From Acidobacteriota bacterium (GTDB lineage: Bacteria; Acidobacteriota; Terriglobia; Acidiferrales; UBA7541), in assembly GCA_013289585.1 (NCBI GenBank), contig JABCZR010000024.1, positions 23,693 to 87,692 on the forward strand: DNA of 64,000 nucleotides. The letters are read 5' to 3'. Every line of letters begins with the position of its first letter. Within the stretch, counting starts at the first letter, position 1. Position numbers and translations under genes: made by a program. Under the pieces are notes generated by a model. The model was not told where the DNA came from. It searched no databases and saw nothing but the letters and a program-made list of their open reading frames with translations. Shown one piece after another: positions 55,859 through 64,000 of the stretch.

Positions 55859-56590
55859 CTAGACGGGGATCGAGAAAAACCGAGCGAGCTGGCGAAGTAT
55901 CTTGGCTGTCATCAACGTTCCTCGGAAACCGTCTCCCAACTCGAACGACCAGAGAAAGATAGCGAATTCGCTCCACAGACCGCGTGAGGCTGCCCAACTC
56001 AATACCGCCTGGACTCGCGCCAACAAGCTCAAAGCGCGCACCACCCAGTAGCAAGCGACCGCCAAAACGGCTGAGGCGGCGACGTCAATCGGGAAATGGC
56101 CGCCTACGTAAATCCGGGGTAGCGAAATAGCGACGAACACGAATGCTACGAGAATTGCACCAATCTTTCGATGCAACGGAAGCAATCCGATAGCAACGAT
56201 CAGGCAAATCAAAGTCGAATGACTCGGAAAGCAATTTTCGTTTCCGTACGCCCAAAGGTAGGCCGGATAGAGTGACTGAAAGTCAGGCGCGTGCGAGGGA
56301 GATGGCCAGGCAACCCAAGGACGCAGGACAACGGTCACCGCGACCGCTATGATGCACGTCAGTGGAATCTCGAGTAACCGTTGCCTTCGTCTCGCCACCC
56401 CTTCGCTCGTCTCCCTCCAGGCTACGTAGAACGCCAAAGCGAACGGCAGAGTGCTGATCCATGGGTTCAGGATGAAAATCTCAGCGATGGTGACGCGCAA
56501 AGGGCTAAAAGGCCAAACGCGGTACAGGCACTCTAGTAGGCTATAGTTAAGAATCTTAAACCATGGCTGCGATTGTGGAACTAAGAGCAT
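55859..56590 (-). CDS. PAP2 superfamily membrane phosphatase
   Basis: This 243-residue protein has about six TM helices and the PAP2 phosphatase signature in parts: ENCFPSHSTLICL (motif 2, about residues 117-129) and SLPRIYVGGHFPIDVAAS (motif 3, about 155-172). The motif 1 K-x6-RP equivalent appears as LRPWVAWP. Such enzymes dephosphorylate lipid phosphates such as undecaprenyl pyrophosphate or phosphatidic acid. It stands alone; the substrate is not predictable. Confidence 0.85.
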   Translation of the reverse strand: MLLVPQSQPWFKILNYSLLECLYRVWPFSPLRVTIAEIFILNPWISTLPFALAFYVAWRETSEGVARRRQRLLEIPLTCIIAVAVTVVLRPWVAWPSPSHAPDFQSLYPAYLWAYGNENCFPSHSTLICLIVAIGLLPLHRKIGAILVAFVFVAISLPRIYVGGHFPIDVAASAVLAVACYWVVRALSLLARVQAVLSWAASRGLWSEFAIFLWSFELGDGFRGTLMTAKILRQLARFFSIPV

Positions 56591-57008
56591 GACAGCGCTG
56601 GCCGTATCGAAAGCTACTGGCTGTTCGGCATCTAGACAAGCTCGGGGGGGACAGTAGAGCGATTGAAGGGAGCCTACTCCTTCATGTTGTACGCGTCAAT
56701 GCCGACTAAAAGATCAGGCACGAGTCGCCAGTCTCGGGATTCGGCCCCCTCACGCTTGACCGGAACAGTACAAGTGAAGTTCTGGAACGAGCTTGATTTC
56801 ATCGATATATGTTTCAAGGCAGCTGCGATTCCCGCACCTATTGAAATTCTTGAGCAGTGTGGTAAGTTTAATTTGATTTATTCCTGAAAGTGGAATCCCT
56901 CCTGCCCGGCTTCCTCGAATCTGGTGTAAGTCACCGTTTTGAATTGTTGCTCCGGCCCCGGCCCGGCGCATGAGCTCGAAGTGGTGCAATAGTTCCCGGA
57001 GAGTCCCC
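56591..57008. other. Intergenic, nothing recognised
   Basis: AT-richer than the left half of the window. Short frames on both strands show no motif. GGAGAG at about 56997 is the ribosome binding site of the next gene. Confidence 0.3.
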
Positions 57009-57272
57009 ATGAGTCGTAATTTAGATGGAGTTGAGTTTGAGTCCGTACTCGAAAGTTTTGGGTGGAAACCACTTATTAGTGCTAGTCAGTTTAAGCATCC
57101 TGACCACAGTAGTCATTATATTGTTGTTTATCCGGGGTCTGCTATTCACTACTATATTGACTACCCATGGGGTGGCTACGGTCACAGTGAGTACCTGCAT
57201 TCGCCGTCTGAACTGGACAACCATCTGATTAGGTTTCACAAACTCCCGAAGCGGCTTGGAGCCTCAGCTTGA
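57009..57272 (+). CDS. Hypothetical 87-residue protein
   Basis: Start ATG 57009 (MSRNLDGVEFESVLESFGWK) with GGAGAG upstream. It is rich in His, Tyr and Ser (HPDHSSHYIVVYPG, HYYIDYPWGGYGHSEYLH), suggesting a small folded beta domain, possibly metal-binding. No family is recognised. Confidence 0.5.
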   Translation: MSRNLDGVEFESVLESFGWKPLISASQFKHPDHSSHYIVVYPGSAIHYYIDYPWGGYGHSEYLHSPSELDNHLIRFHKLPKRLGASA

Positions 57273-57585
57273 AGGTCTACGTCGTCTTTTGTGGGGAGCA
57301 AGGCATTCGCTGACATGGAATTTAGATTGACGCGCGCTGGCCGCCTGACCGCGTGGACTCCAGGCTAGGCGATGCGGGTTCATACCTCCAAACTACGGCC
57401 CCTATTTCTCCCGGCAGTACTCAGCAGCTTGCCCTGCGCATCTCTCGTCTCGACCGTCACTGTGGACTTGAGCGCCTCTCGTGCCATTGTAGGAATGTCT
57501 TTCCGGGAGTCCTGCTCTTGTGCACTGACGGATACCCACAAGAGCGCGACCACGGTGAGGAAAGTGGCTTCCGTAAGGCATGAAG
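57273..57585. other. Intergenic, nothing recognised
   Basis: A plus frame from 57372 runs into the antisense of the XRE gene; its first part has a hydrophobic start but no ribosome binding site. I do not support a gene here. Confidence 0.3.
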
Positions 57586-57957
57586 CTAGCGACGGGCCAT
57601 TTTCTGGACGATGTGCAACAAGAGCTTGCGGTCATTCTCATCTGACTTGCCCAGCAGATGGCGAAGTTTTCCAAAATACCGCGCATTCTTGCCAGAGCTA
57701 CCCCAAGCACCTTCGCCAGAGGACTTCCGTTTGAGCAGTGTTGGTACTTGAGGTGGTTCTTCACCGTCATAAAAGAGTTGATAGAGAGGGACCTCGAGAG
57801 CGCGAGCCATTTTCTCCAGTGTTTCAATGGCGGGAACTGTGTGACCATTTTCCACGCAGGAGATATAGCACCTGACTAAGCCCGTACGCTTTTCGATGTC
57901 GCCCTGGGATAGTTTCTTTGCCTCACGCAGTTCGCGGAGGCGGTCGCCAATAATCAC
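57586..57957 (-). CDS. XRE family HTH transcriptional regulator
   Basis: 123 residues. The N-terminal Cro/C1-type helix-turn-helix (MIIGDRLRELREAKKLSQGD, IEKRTGLVRCYISCVENGHT, VPAIETLEKMARALEVPLYQ) spans residues 1-65, and a basic C-terminal region continues to KLLLHIVQKMARR. The form is typical of regulators in mobile or defence regions. It is divergent from the nuclease-like gene at 58197, so it may repress it. Confidence 0.9.
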   Translation of the reverse strand: MIIGDRLRELREAKKLSQGDIEKRTGLVRCYISCVENGHTVPAIETLEKMARALEVPLYQLFYDGEEPPQVPTLLKRKSSGEGAWGSSGKNARYFGKLRHLLGKSDENDRKLLLHIVQKMARR

Positions 57958-58136
57958 GGCAGGATAATTTTATTGAGGCGTATGTAAACCAAGTAGCGGT
58001 AACTGAACTGCGGAAAGCTGCTGGCCCGGTTCAATGCTTTTCTGGTAGAAAGCCTTCCCATCCCTCCGCGGTAAATGCGCTCGTTAGGGGTTTTTCATAG
58101 CTGTTTGGCACGTACTGGATACGACGTGTTGTTGGA

Positions 58137-58166
58137 TTGACGGTGTGAGTTACCGATTGCTATATT
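58137..58166 (+). promoter_or_regulatory. Sigma70-like promoter of the nuclease-like gene
   Basis: TTGACG, an 18-base spacer, then TATATT, ending 31 bases before the ATG at 58197. This is the best promoter match in the right-hand part of the window and supports the upstream start of the gene. Confidence 0.55.
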
Positions 58167-58196
58167 GTCGTCAGACGTAAAAAGGCACCAGCTAAT

Positions 58197-59148
58197 ATGT
58201 CCAAGCGGAAATGGGGCGAGAGCTTCCTAAAGTCAGGCTTGCCCCTCGAACATTTAACACATGTTACTTTTCATGGCTTGAATTGGAACTCCTATCCCCG
58301 CCCGGAATATAGTCGCCCCAATCGTGAAAAAAAAGAACGAGTGGTTTGAAATCGACCTACTGACTTCCTGTCCCTACGTGAATCGCAGCACAAATTTGTC
58401 CTTCTTGATTGAATGCAAGTATCACGACATCAATCGCTACTGGTTTTTTCTCCCATTGGAAGCAGCGGGACGCTGGTGCTTTGACGATCGGGTGCTTAAC
58501 TGCGGGCCTTATCCCACTCTTCAGAAACCGAGAGAGGACACGGTTCTGGGGCTTGCGCCTAAATCATCCGGAGGAATTGTACTGTCGAACGAGGGTGCCA
58601 GGCAGGACAACGCAGTACGCACTGCAATCGAGCAATTGACGAACGCTTTCGTGCCGGCTTGCCTGAATAGAATGTTTGGCTACAATTTTGACTCGCGGAG
58701 CAAATCACTGAAGGCGAATCCCATTCATCACGTGCCGAACGTGACGGCTCTTGTACCCATGATTGTGACAAACGCATGCCTCTATCGCCTAAAGCCTGAA
58801 ATTAAAGACCTGGACATCATACGAAAAGCGACAGCACCGAGCGAAATTGCAGAGGAACTCGAATGGACATGGCTTTACCATGATGCCCCAATGCGCTTAA
58901 TCACTCAGAACCTCGACGCCATTCGAGCTCACCTGAAAAGAGACCCTGAGGATATTTATCGCTTTCCGAACGTGAAGGAAAACATGGAAGATTTTGTTGA
59001 CCGGCCCAATTGGATTGCGGTCGTCAACATAAAGGCATTGCAGCAAGTAGCGGAGATGTTGAAGGATCATTTTCTAAAACTTGGAACCTTCGAGGTGGCA
59101 AAAATTATGAGCTCACCTCTCCGACGTCGAAGGCCCAAACGGTTCTAG
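58197..59148 (+). CDS. Nuclease-like protein with a frameshift at an A8 tract
   Basis: Two frames join at A8 (58327-58334). Frame one starts at ATG 58197 (MSKRKWGESFLKSGLPLEHL) and ends in SRPNREKK before running off. Frame two continues NEWFEIDLLTSCPYVNRSTN to the stop at 59148. With seven A residues the two fuse into one protein of about 316 residues. The centre holds EIDLL ... FLIECKYHD, a PD-(D/E)xK-like nuclease core (Asp, then E-x-K). The rest is unrecognised. The tract could be a sequencing error, a phase-variable site, or a transcriptional slippage site. Confidence 0.6.
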
Positions 59149-59149
59149 G

Positions 59150-59635
59150 TCAATTCACCTGCTTAGGCTCGGCTGCACGATCTGGTTGCTGCGCCTCGGC
59201 AAGCTGGGCTTGCTGCTGTTCCTTGAATCGGGCTTTAACCTCATCAATATCAGCCTGACTTAGCCCGCTGAAAACCTTCCACAGCGAATCAGGTTCGGCA
59301 CCAACCCAGCCCTGGACCTTGGCCAACTTCAAGAGGGCATCGGTAGCTTTGTAATCCTCATGATCTGCGGCGAGTCGGGAGGCCAGCTTGTAAATTTGGC
59401 CAACTACGGCCTCTTTGGTGAGCAGGGTACTGCTGCCGATCTCGGCATAGTTAGAGATACGAGCCTTTTCCAGCTCCTCCTTGAAGAGCTTCCGATCCTT
59501 GAGGGCCTCGGCTTCCTCGATTGAAATATCCTGCCCCAGTTCTGCGGCGGCTTGGCGAAGTGAGAGGTCGTACTTGACCATCAACTCGCACGCTTGAGGA
59601 ATCCATTTGGGGAGGGAGAGTACTTTGCGTGGCAT
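59150..59635 (-). CDS. Phage terminase small-subunit-like protein
   Basis: This 161-residue helical protein has KWIPQACELMVKYDLSLRQA AAELG (an HTH-like opening, residues about 10-34), a second helical part LLTKEAVVGQIYKLASRLAA, and a Gln/Ala/Pro-rich tail. The opening aligns with one gap to the C-terminal part of the protein at 62886 (W-P-M-SL-A-G-S-E-A-F-AR). The resemblance to terminase small subunits is in shape only. It converges with the nuclease-like gene (1 base between stops). Confidence 0.55.
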   Translation of the reverse strand: MPRKVLSLPKWIPQACELMVKYDLSLRQAAAELGQDISIEEAEALKDRKLFKEELEKARISNYAEIGSSTLLTKEAVVGQIYKLASRLAADHEDYKATDALLKLAKVQGWVGAEPDSLWKVFSGLSQADIDEVKARFKEQQQAQLAEAQQPDRAAEPKQVN

Positions 59636-59773
59636 GTGTGTGTTTCTCCTTGTGGGGGTTTATAGATTACGCGTCGAGCTGGTTGATCGACGCAGGTGGG
59701 AATCGGTGCGGAGGATTGTGACGAATCACTCGATAATACGACCCTGCCAACCCTTCTGGAGCAATTCAGAGAA

Positions 59774-62677
59774 CTATTTTAGCTTCGCGTACTCCGCCTT
59801 CGCCGCGATGAAGATAGGAATGCCTGGGTCGGCGTCTTTCCATAGTGTGAGGAAATCCTGATAGGCGGCCTCGGCTTTTGCGGTGTCACCCTGCATGGCG
59901 TAAGCGCGGGCGAGGCCGAGGTGCGCCAGCGGCCAATTCACATGAGTGGTGACGAGGCCGTGGTTGTCGAGGATTTTTTGAAACTGGGACGCAGCCTCTT
60001 TCCCAGACTTCAGTTCCAGATATGCCAAGCCACGATAGTACAGGGTGAGGCCATAGGCGTCGCTAGCCAGATCGTAGGGAACGGCACGACCCAACGCCTC
60101 GATAGCCGCGGCCGGATTCTTTCGGTTCAACTCGATGACTGCGCGAATGCAAGCAATGATGGTGTTAGTCATTATTGTGCCCAAGGATGAGTCCTTGATA
60201 GCTTCGTTCATCAGTGTTTCCGCGCGCCGCGAGTCCCCGGCTTGAGCGAGGGCCAGCGCGCCGTAGGCTTTGTGATGCCCGGAATTTGGCATCATGCGGA
60301 GGGACAGATTCACGAGTTCCTTGGCCTCCCGTCCATTCCCCAGTTGGGCCTCAAAGAATGCCTGGTCGTTTGTTATAGAGACCGCCTGTTCCTTGAGTCC
60401 CTGCCGCAGGGCGATCGTACGGGCACTTCCAAAAAGTTCGCGGGATTGGCGGAGTTGCCCTAGGCTTAAGGCTGCGGACGCTCGGTAATAGGTCAGATAG
60501 CTTTCGAGTGGTTTACCCTTGAACCAATCGACCTCTCGCTGCATGACTGCCTCATCGCCCTCGGCAAACGCGATGTTGTAGAGAATGCGATGGATATTAT
60601 AGCCATCCAACTTTTCGGCAATGGCCTTTTCGCAGATGGCTTTTGCTTCGGCGAACCGTGTGGCTACCCAATAGGCCTGGGCAAGAACGGCGTAAGGACT
60701 GGCATGCTTGGGGTTCAGCCGCAGGGCCTGCTGGCCTGCCTCAATCGCTTTTTCCGGCTCACCAACTACAACGTATGCGTTGCTGAGGTTGTTAATGGGA
60801 ATTAAGTCGCGCGGGTACACTTCGGTCCACAGTTTCTCAGTCTCGATCGTCTTGTCGATATCCTTGGTGGTGTCAAAGTAATAGTGCGTAGCGATGTAAA
60901 ACTTCTCCCTCTCGCTCACGTGCTCTCGCCGTTCAAAAGCCTTCCGAAGATAGTCGCCAGCAAGATCAACCTGCTGAATGTTGGAGTAAACCGCAGCCAG
61001 TCTGGCATAGGAAATAGCAAAGTCGGGATCCAGTTCAATCGCCATCTTGTAGAAGTCGATACTTTCGGCCTCCTTACCTTGGGCTCGTGCTTCCTCACCT
61101 GATGTGTATGCCTTCAGCGCGGCAAGTGATTTAGTGGTCGCCTGTTCGATGGGGGTATCGAACTTCTGGATTGAACTGAGGGATTCACCTAGCTTGCGGC
61201 GCAACGGTAAGATTACTTGCCCAAGCTTGTTCAAAACCTCGTTCCTGTTGAGCGCCTCAATCTTCTGGTGAGCCAGCGGCTCTCCCGTCAGGCAATTCTC
61301 AGAGGCTAAATCAATCACGTACTTGTTGCCGAGGGCCACGATCGAGCCACCGACCATGACCTTGGCTCCTGCTCGTTGGCAAACCTCTCGCGCGAGAGGT
61401 GGGACGACACGCTCACCGGGAGAGTGGCTCATCAAACTCAAAGTCTGCAAGGTTGTCGCGTCGGGCACGACGTTGAAGTAGGGCGACTCAGCGAGTTTTA
61501 CGGTCAGCGCTTGCCTCAGCGAACCGTCGAAGATCGGCTCGCCCGTCGTGTTGACGAAATCAGACACCAGAACGGAATCCCGCTCAGTTAAGGCCAGAGT
61601 CCGACGCGGGTAATAAATTATTCCTGCCACAGTCAACGCGATTGCAACGATAGCAGCGGCCAGCACTAACGAGCGGCGCAGGACGCGGCCCCTTAACTTT
61701 GGAATTTCTGTTTCGGAAGTTGCTGTGGCGTATGCCGAAGGTTCCCTACCCGTCATGCCAACGGCACGTTCCTGTGCGTTACTTTCGATCGGCCGCCCGG
61801 ACTCCGATTCACGCTTAAGGCGCTGCAGGTCCGCGCGCATGTCTGAGGCGTGTTGGTAGCGCAGGTCCCGATCTTTCTCCAGCGCCTTGTTGATGATCTC
61901 CTCCAGCCGAGCCGGCACCTGGGGATTCAGTCGTACGGGTGCCACCGGCGGGCGGTTCAGGATAGCCTCGAAAATGACACCCAGTGTCTGTCCGCGAAAC
62001 GGCAAACTCCCTGTTGCCATCTCGTAAAGCACCGCACCGAAGGAAAACAGGTCGGTTCGGGCATCCAAATCCTTGCCTTTGACCTGTTCCGGGGACATGT
62101 AAGCGACAGTGCCAAGAGCCGCACCGGGGCTGGTCAGATGCTCTTCTACCAGGGTCGCGGCGGTTGGATCCGTTCCCGTTACCGGTTCGGGAGAGAGTTT
62201 CGCCAAGCCGAAGTCGAGGATTTTGGCGTGGCTGCGATCAGTGACAAAGATGTTAGCGGGCTTAATGTCGCGATGAACAATTCCTTTGACGTGCGCGGCA
62301 TCGAGCGCGTCGGCGATGTCGATTCCAAGCGAAAGCAGCGTTTCTAGTGCTATAGGACGTCCGGCGATGCGGTACTTCAGGGTAGCGCCATCCAAAAACT
62401 CCATGGCGATGAACGCTCGCCCGTCCTGTTCACCGATGTCATAGATCGTGCAGATGTTGGGGTGGTTAAGGGCGGACGCGGCTTGCGCCTCGCGCTGAAA
62501 CCGGGCCAGGGCATGCGCATCTCGGGCTACATGCTCAGGCAAAAACTTGAGCGCGACGAAACGGTGGAGACGAATATCCTCAGCCTTGTAGACAATGCCC
62601 ATTCCGCCGCCGCCGAGCTTTTCGAGGATGCGGTAGTGAGAGACGGTCTGGCCAAGAAGAGACGAGGAATCCGGCAT
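59774..62677 (-). CDS. Membrane Ser/Thr protein kinase with C-terminal TPR repeats
   Basis: These 967 residues form a PknB-type kinase at about 13-275 with the glycine loop [14 protein letters not shown], the VALKF Lys, the catalytic loop [16 protein letters not shown] and MSPEQVKG. A basic linker and one TM helix follow ([20 protein letters not shown], about 335-355). An extracytoplasmic part of about 600 residues carries a FGTF-like domain, then multiple tetratricopeptide repeats ([37 protein letters not shown]). This kinase-TM-TPR layout is common in acidobacteria. It phosphorylates unknown targets; its own signal is probably protein or peptide binding by the TPRs. Confidence 0.93.
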   Translation of the reverse strand: MPDSSSLLGQTVSHYRILEKLGGGGMGIVYKAEDIRLHRFVALKFLPEHVARDAHALARFQREAQAASALNHPNICTIYDIGEQDGRAFIAMEFLDGATLKYRIAGRPIALETLLSLGIDIADALDAAHVKGIVHRDIKPANIFVTDRSHAKILDFGLAKLSPEPVTGTDPTAATLVEEHLTSPGAALGTVAYMSPEQVKGKDLDARTDLFSFGAVLYEMATGSLPFRGQTLGVIFEAILNRPPVAPVRLNPQVPARLEEIINKALEKDRDLRYQHASDMRADLQRLKRESESGRPIESNAQERAVGMTGREPSAYATATSETEIPKLRGRVLRRSLVLAAAIVAIALTVAGIIYYPRRTLALTERDSVLVSDFVNTTGEPIFDGSLRQALTVKLAESPYFNVVPDATTLQTLSLMSHSPGERVVPPLAREVCQRAGAKVMVGGSIVALGNKYVIDLASENCLTGEPLAHQKIEALNRNEVLNKLGQVILPLRRKLGESLSSIQKFDTPIEQATTKSLAALKAYTSGEEARAQGKEAESIDFYKMAIELDPDFAISYARLAAVYSNIQQVDLAGDYLRKAFERREHVSEREKFYIATHYYFDTTKDIDKTIETEKLWTEVYPRDLIPINNLSNAYVVVGEPEKAIEAGQQALRLNPKHASPYAVLAQAYWVATRFAEAKAICEKAIAEKLDGYNIHRILYNIAFAEGDEAVMQREVDWFKGKPLESYLTYYRASAALSLGQLRQSRELFGSARTIALRQGLKEQAVSITNDQAFFEAQLGNGREAKELVNLSLRMMPNSGHHKAYGALALAQAGDSRRAETLMNEAIKDSSLGTIMTNTIIACIRAVIELNRKNPAAAIEALGRAVPYDLASDAYGLTLYYRGLAYLELKSGKEAASQFQKILDNHGLVTTHVNWPLAHLGLARAYAMQGDTAKAEAAYQDFLTLWKDADPGIPIFIAAKAEYAKLK

Positions 62678-62885
62678 TGCGTGCTCATCTTAGGTTGCAG
62701 CTGCAGCCAAGTCACGAAGAGAAATAACTTATGGGTGTAGCTTACGTCGGCAGGCGGGTTCGTTCAAACGCAATAATCGATCAAGTGGCATCCCCGGGAT
62801 TGGGCCCGCCAGATGAGCTCCAATCGGCCTTTCTGGTATAACTGGCAGTGAGCAGCCCCGGAGTGCCAGGCAAGCCTTCGAAATT
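62678..62885. other. Intergenic upstream of the kinase gene
   Basis: This probably contains the kinase promoter. No confident match or structure is seen. Confidence 0.3.
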
Positions 62886-63407
62886 TCACATGTATCTACC
62901 AATGTTCGCCCTCAGCGTGGGCTTCCTCCCAAAGTGCCCAGCCAGAAATTTGCGCCGGGCTTCCTGATAGAGCGCTTGAAAGGTGCGGTTGCGATAGCAA
63001 GCCCGGAGTTCGCTCCTGGAGAGATTTAGACCGTTCATCGCCAAAGCGGTCTTGAGACTTGTCCCATCGGCCATTGATGCAGCCACAGCCGGGAACCAGC
63101 TTGCGATGATCCGGGGTCTGCCAGGTTTGCGCTGGCCCGCTGGCTTCTCAAGTTGCCCACTCTCACGGAGCATTGGCTCAAGTCGAGATTTGCTACTAGG
63201 AGGTTGCAGGGCTGCGAGCGTGTTTCCCTCGGGCGGCCTCTCTAGTGGGCCGCTAGCAGAGCGCCGCCTGTCAGCCCTTGCAGGCTGCTGCCTCTGGGCC
63301 GCTTCAGCCAACTCGGCTCTCAGCCAGTTCTCGATGAGCTGCCTACTAGGAGTTATGCCGAGCTCTCGCAGGGCTGCTCTTGCGTCTTGTTCGTTCATCT
63401 TCACCAT
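62886..63407 (-). CDS. Hypothetical protein with terminase-small-subunit-like domain
   Basis: About 173 residues from MVKMNEQDARAALRELG (63407; Met at 63398 is equally possible). An N-terminal helix pair is followed by a Gln/Arg/Pro-rich linker, a GRPRI basic motif, and the domain WFPAVAASMADGTSLKTALA, NGLNLSRSELRACYRNRTFQ and ALYQEARRKF that it shares with the protein at 59150. The basic GRPR before a helical domain suggests DNA binding. It is divergent from the gene at 63467. Confidence 0.5.
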   Translation of the reverse strand: MVKMNEQDARAALRELGITPSRQLIENWLRAELAEAAQRQQPARADRRRSASGPLERPPEGNTLAALQPPSSKSRLEPMLRESGQLEKPAGQRKPGRPRIIASWFPAVAASMADGTSLKTALAMNGLNLSRSELRACYRNRTFQALYQEARRKFLAGHFGRKPTLRANIGRYM

Positions 63408-63466
63408 CTGCTTTGCTCGGTTGCGGAAAAAAGGTAGAATCGCCGCCGCCCAGGAGGACCCTTGGA

Positions 63467-63745
63467 ATGTCGCCCAAGGCACAGGAAATTTACAATTACA
63501 TCACTGAGGACGCCGCACGGGATAGCTATTGGAAAGCAGCGGCTTGGGGTGCGATGGTAGCCGAAAATTATCTGCCTGCTCCTGCGAGTGTCAAGGAAGC
63601 CCTTGGTTCCAGGGGGCAATATTACAGAGAAGACACACGGGCGCTTGTACGGCATCTCATTGAGAATCTTGGCACTAAGGTTCGCCGCGTTACTGCCGCC
63701 GATTGGGCCGAGGTCGCGGACAGGCTCTTTCAAGGCAAGCATTGA
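63467..63745 (+). CDS. Hypothetical 92-residue protein
   Basis: Start ATG 63467 (MSPKAQEIYNYITEDAARDS) with AGGAGGACC upstream. The protein is helical and charged, with no membrane segment, and ends EVADRLFQGKH. It is divergent from the gene at 62886 with about 60 bases between, and is followed by a large inverted repeat. No family is recognised; the setting suggests a mobile-element gene. Confidence 0.55.
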   Translation: MSPKAQEIYNYITEDAARDSYWKAAAWGAMVAENYLPAPASVKEALGSRGQYYREDTRALVRHLIENLGTKVRRVTAADWAEVADRLFQGKH

Positions 63746-63768
63746 GTTAACAGGGGCTAGCGCGGCCA

Positions 63769-63861
63769 TGTAGTGGGTGTAGTGGGCTCTATAGGGGGAG
63801 AGAGGGGCATGGGCCTTCCCCCGGCCTGCATACCCCTATACTACTTACTACACTCACTACA
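63769..63861. repeat. Large imperfect inverted repeat with TAGTG/CACTA motifs
   Basis: The left arm 63769-63797 (TGTAGTGGGTGTAGTG, then TATAGGGG) pairs with the right arm 63833-63861 (CCCCTATA, then CACTACA) over 29 bases with a few mismatches and a 35-base loop. Further ACTACAC repeats extend to about 63872. It could be a replication or recombination site of a mobile element. Confidence 0.7.
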
Positions 63862-63873
63862 CACTACACTACT

Positions 63874-64000
63874 TGACCTGACCGGGGTTTTTTGTACCAG
63901 CGGGAGTGAGAGAGAATTCACTCTGGAGGGAAGCTGGTATGCCGATGAAGAAATACAAGCCGGAGCAGATCGTGACACTGCTGCGGCAGGTTGAAGTGGA
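63874..64000 (+). mobile_element. Left end of an IS3-family insertion sequence (cut by window end)
   Basis: TGACCTGACCGGGGTTTTTT at 63874 has the TG start and terminal-repeat look of an IS3-group end, about 65 bases before a transposase start. The rest lies beyond the window. Confidence 0.6.
63939..64000 (+). CDS. IS3-type transposase OrfA, partial
   Basis: The frame MPMKKYKPEQIVTLLRQVEV matches the N-terminus of IS3-family OrfA HTH proteins (K-YKPEQIV-LLRQ-E). GGAGGG lies nine bases upstream. The gene is truncated only by the window edge. Confidence 0.8.
   Translation, partial: MPMKKYKPEQIVTLLRQVEV

Overview
The window looks like a chromosomal segment of an Acidobacteriota bacterium, probably class Terriglobia. 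The GC-rich housekeeping genes, the tig-clpP-clpX-lon order, the Ser/Thr kinase with TPRs, the DUF885 peptidase, the DGPF/YCII protein and the many lineage-typical small secreted proteins all fit. This assignment rests on gene content and sequence style, not on a phylogenetic marker.

Layout. 0-4 kb is an eroded region: a frameshifted outer-membrane-like protein, a lipoprotein with two NTF2-like domains broken by both a frameshift and a stop, a YCII protein, and two copies of a 70-bp dispersed repeat. 4-20 kb is a dense plus-strand housekeeping block: membrane glycosyltransferase, secA, mrp, gamma-carbonic anhydrase, hisS (with a 110-codon internal insertion), aspS, mutL, fabI, cmk and a DUF885 peptidase. 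20.5-28 kb on the minus strand holds rho and the protein quality-control cluster tig-clpP-clpX-lon. purU and a Rieske oxygenase follow, then a long non-coding stretch with degenerate repeats (30.3-31.1 kb). 31-36.4 kb holds small genes: a zinc-ribbon-like protein, a Crp/Fnr regulator, a STAS protein, a secreted NTF2-like protein and a potassium-channel-like protein with a non-standard filter.

The most coherent accessory locus is 36.6-46.6 kb. On the minus strand, a membrane-anchored HD-GYP/GAF/GGDEF protein is followed by a complete peptide-type ABC transporter. Divergent from it are a secreted subtilisin-like protease ending in seven NSVVWG repeats and a free-standing membrane protein homologous to the sensor region of the HD-GYP/GGDEF protein. 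My reading, which is inference, is a unit coupling extracellular proteolysis, peptide uptake and cyclic-di-GMP signalling through a shared membrane sensor.

47-53 kb carries a DUF2007 protein, an AidB-like acyl-CoA dehydrogenase, tRNA-Leu(TAG), DUF3891, an MFS transporter, a DHH phosphoesterase and tRNA-Lys(CTT). 53-64 kb is AT-richer and looser. It holds a receiver domain whose phosphoacceptor Asp is Cys, small secreted proteins including a PEP-CTERM-like one, a PAP2 phosphatase, an XRE regulator, a nuclease-like gene with a frameshift at an A8 tract, and a TPR Ser/Thr kinase flanked by two genes sharing a helix-rich terminase-small-subunit-like domain. The window ends at a large inverted repeat and the start of an IS3-type transposase.

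REP-like palindromes, most followed by CCTAC, recur between genes throughout.
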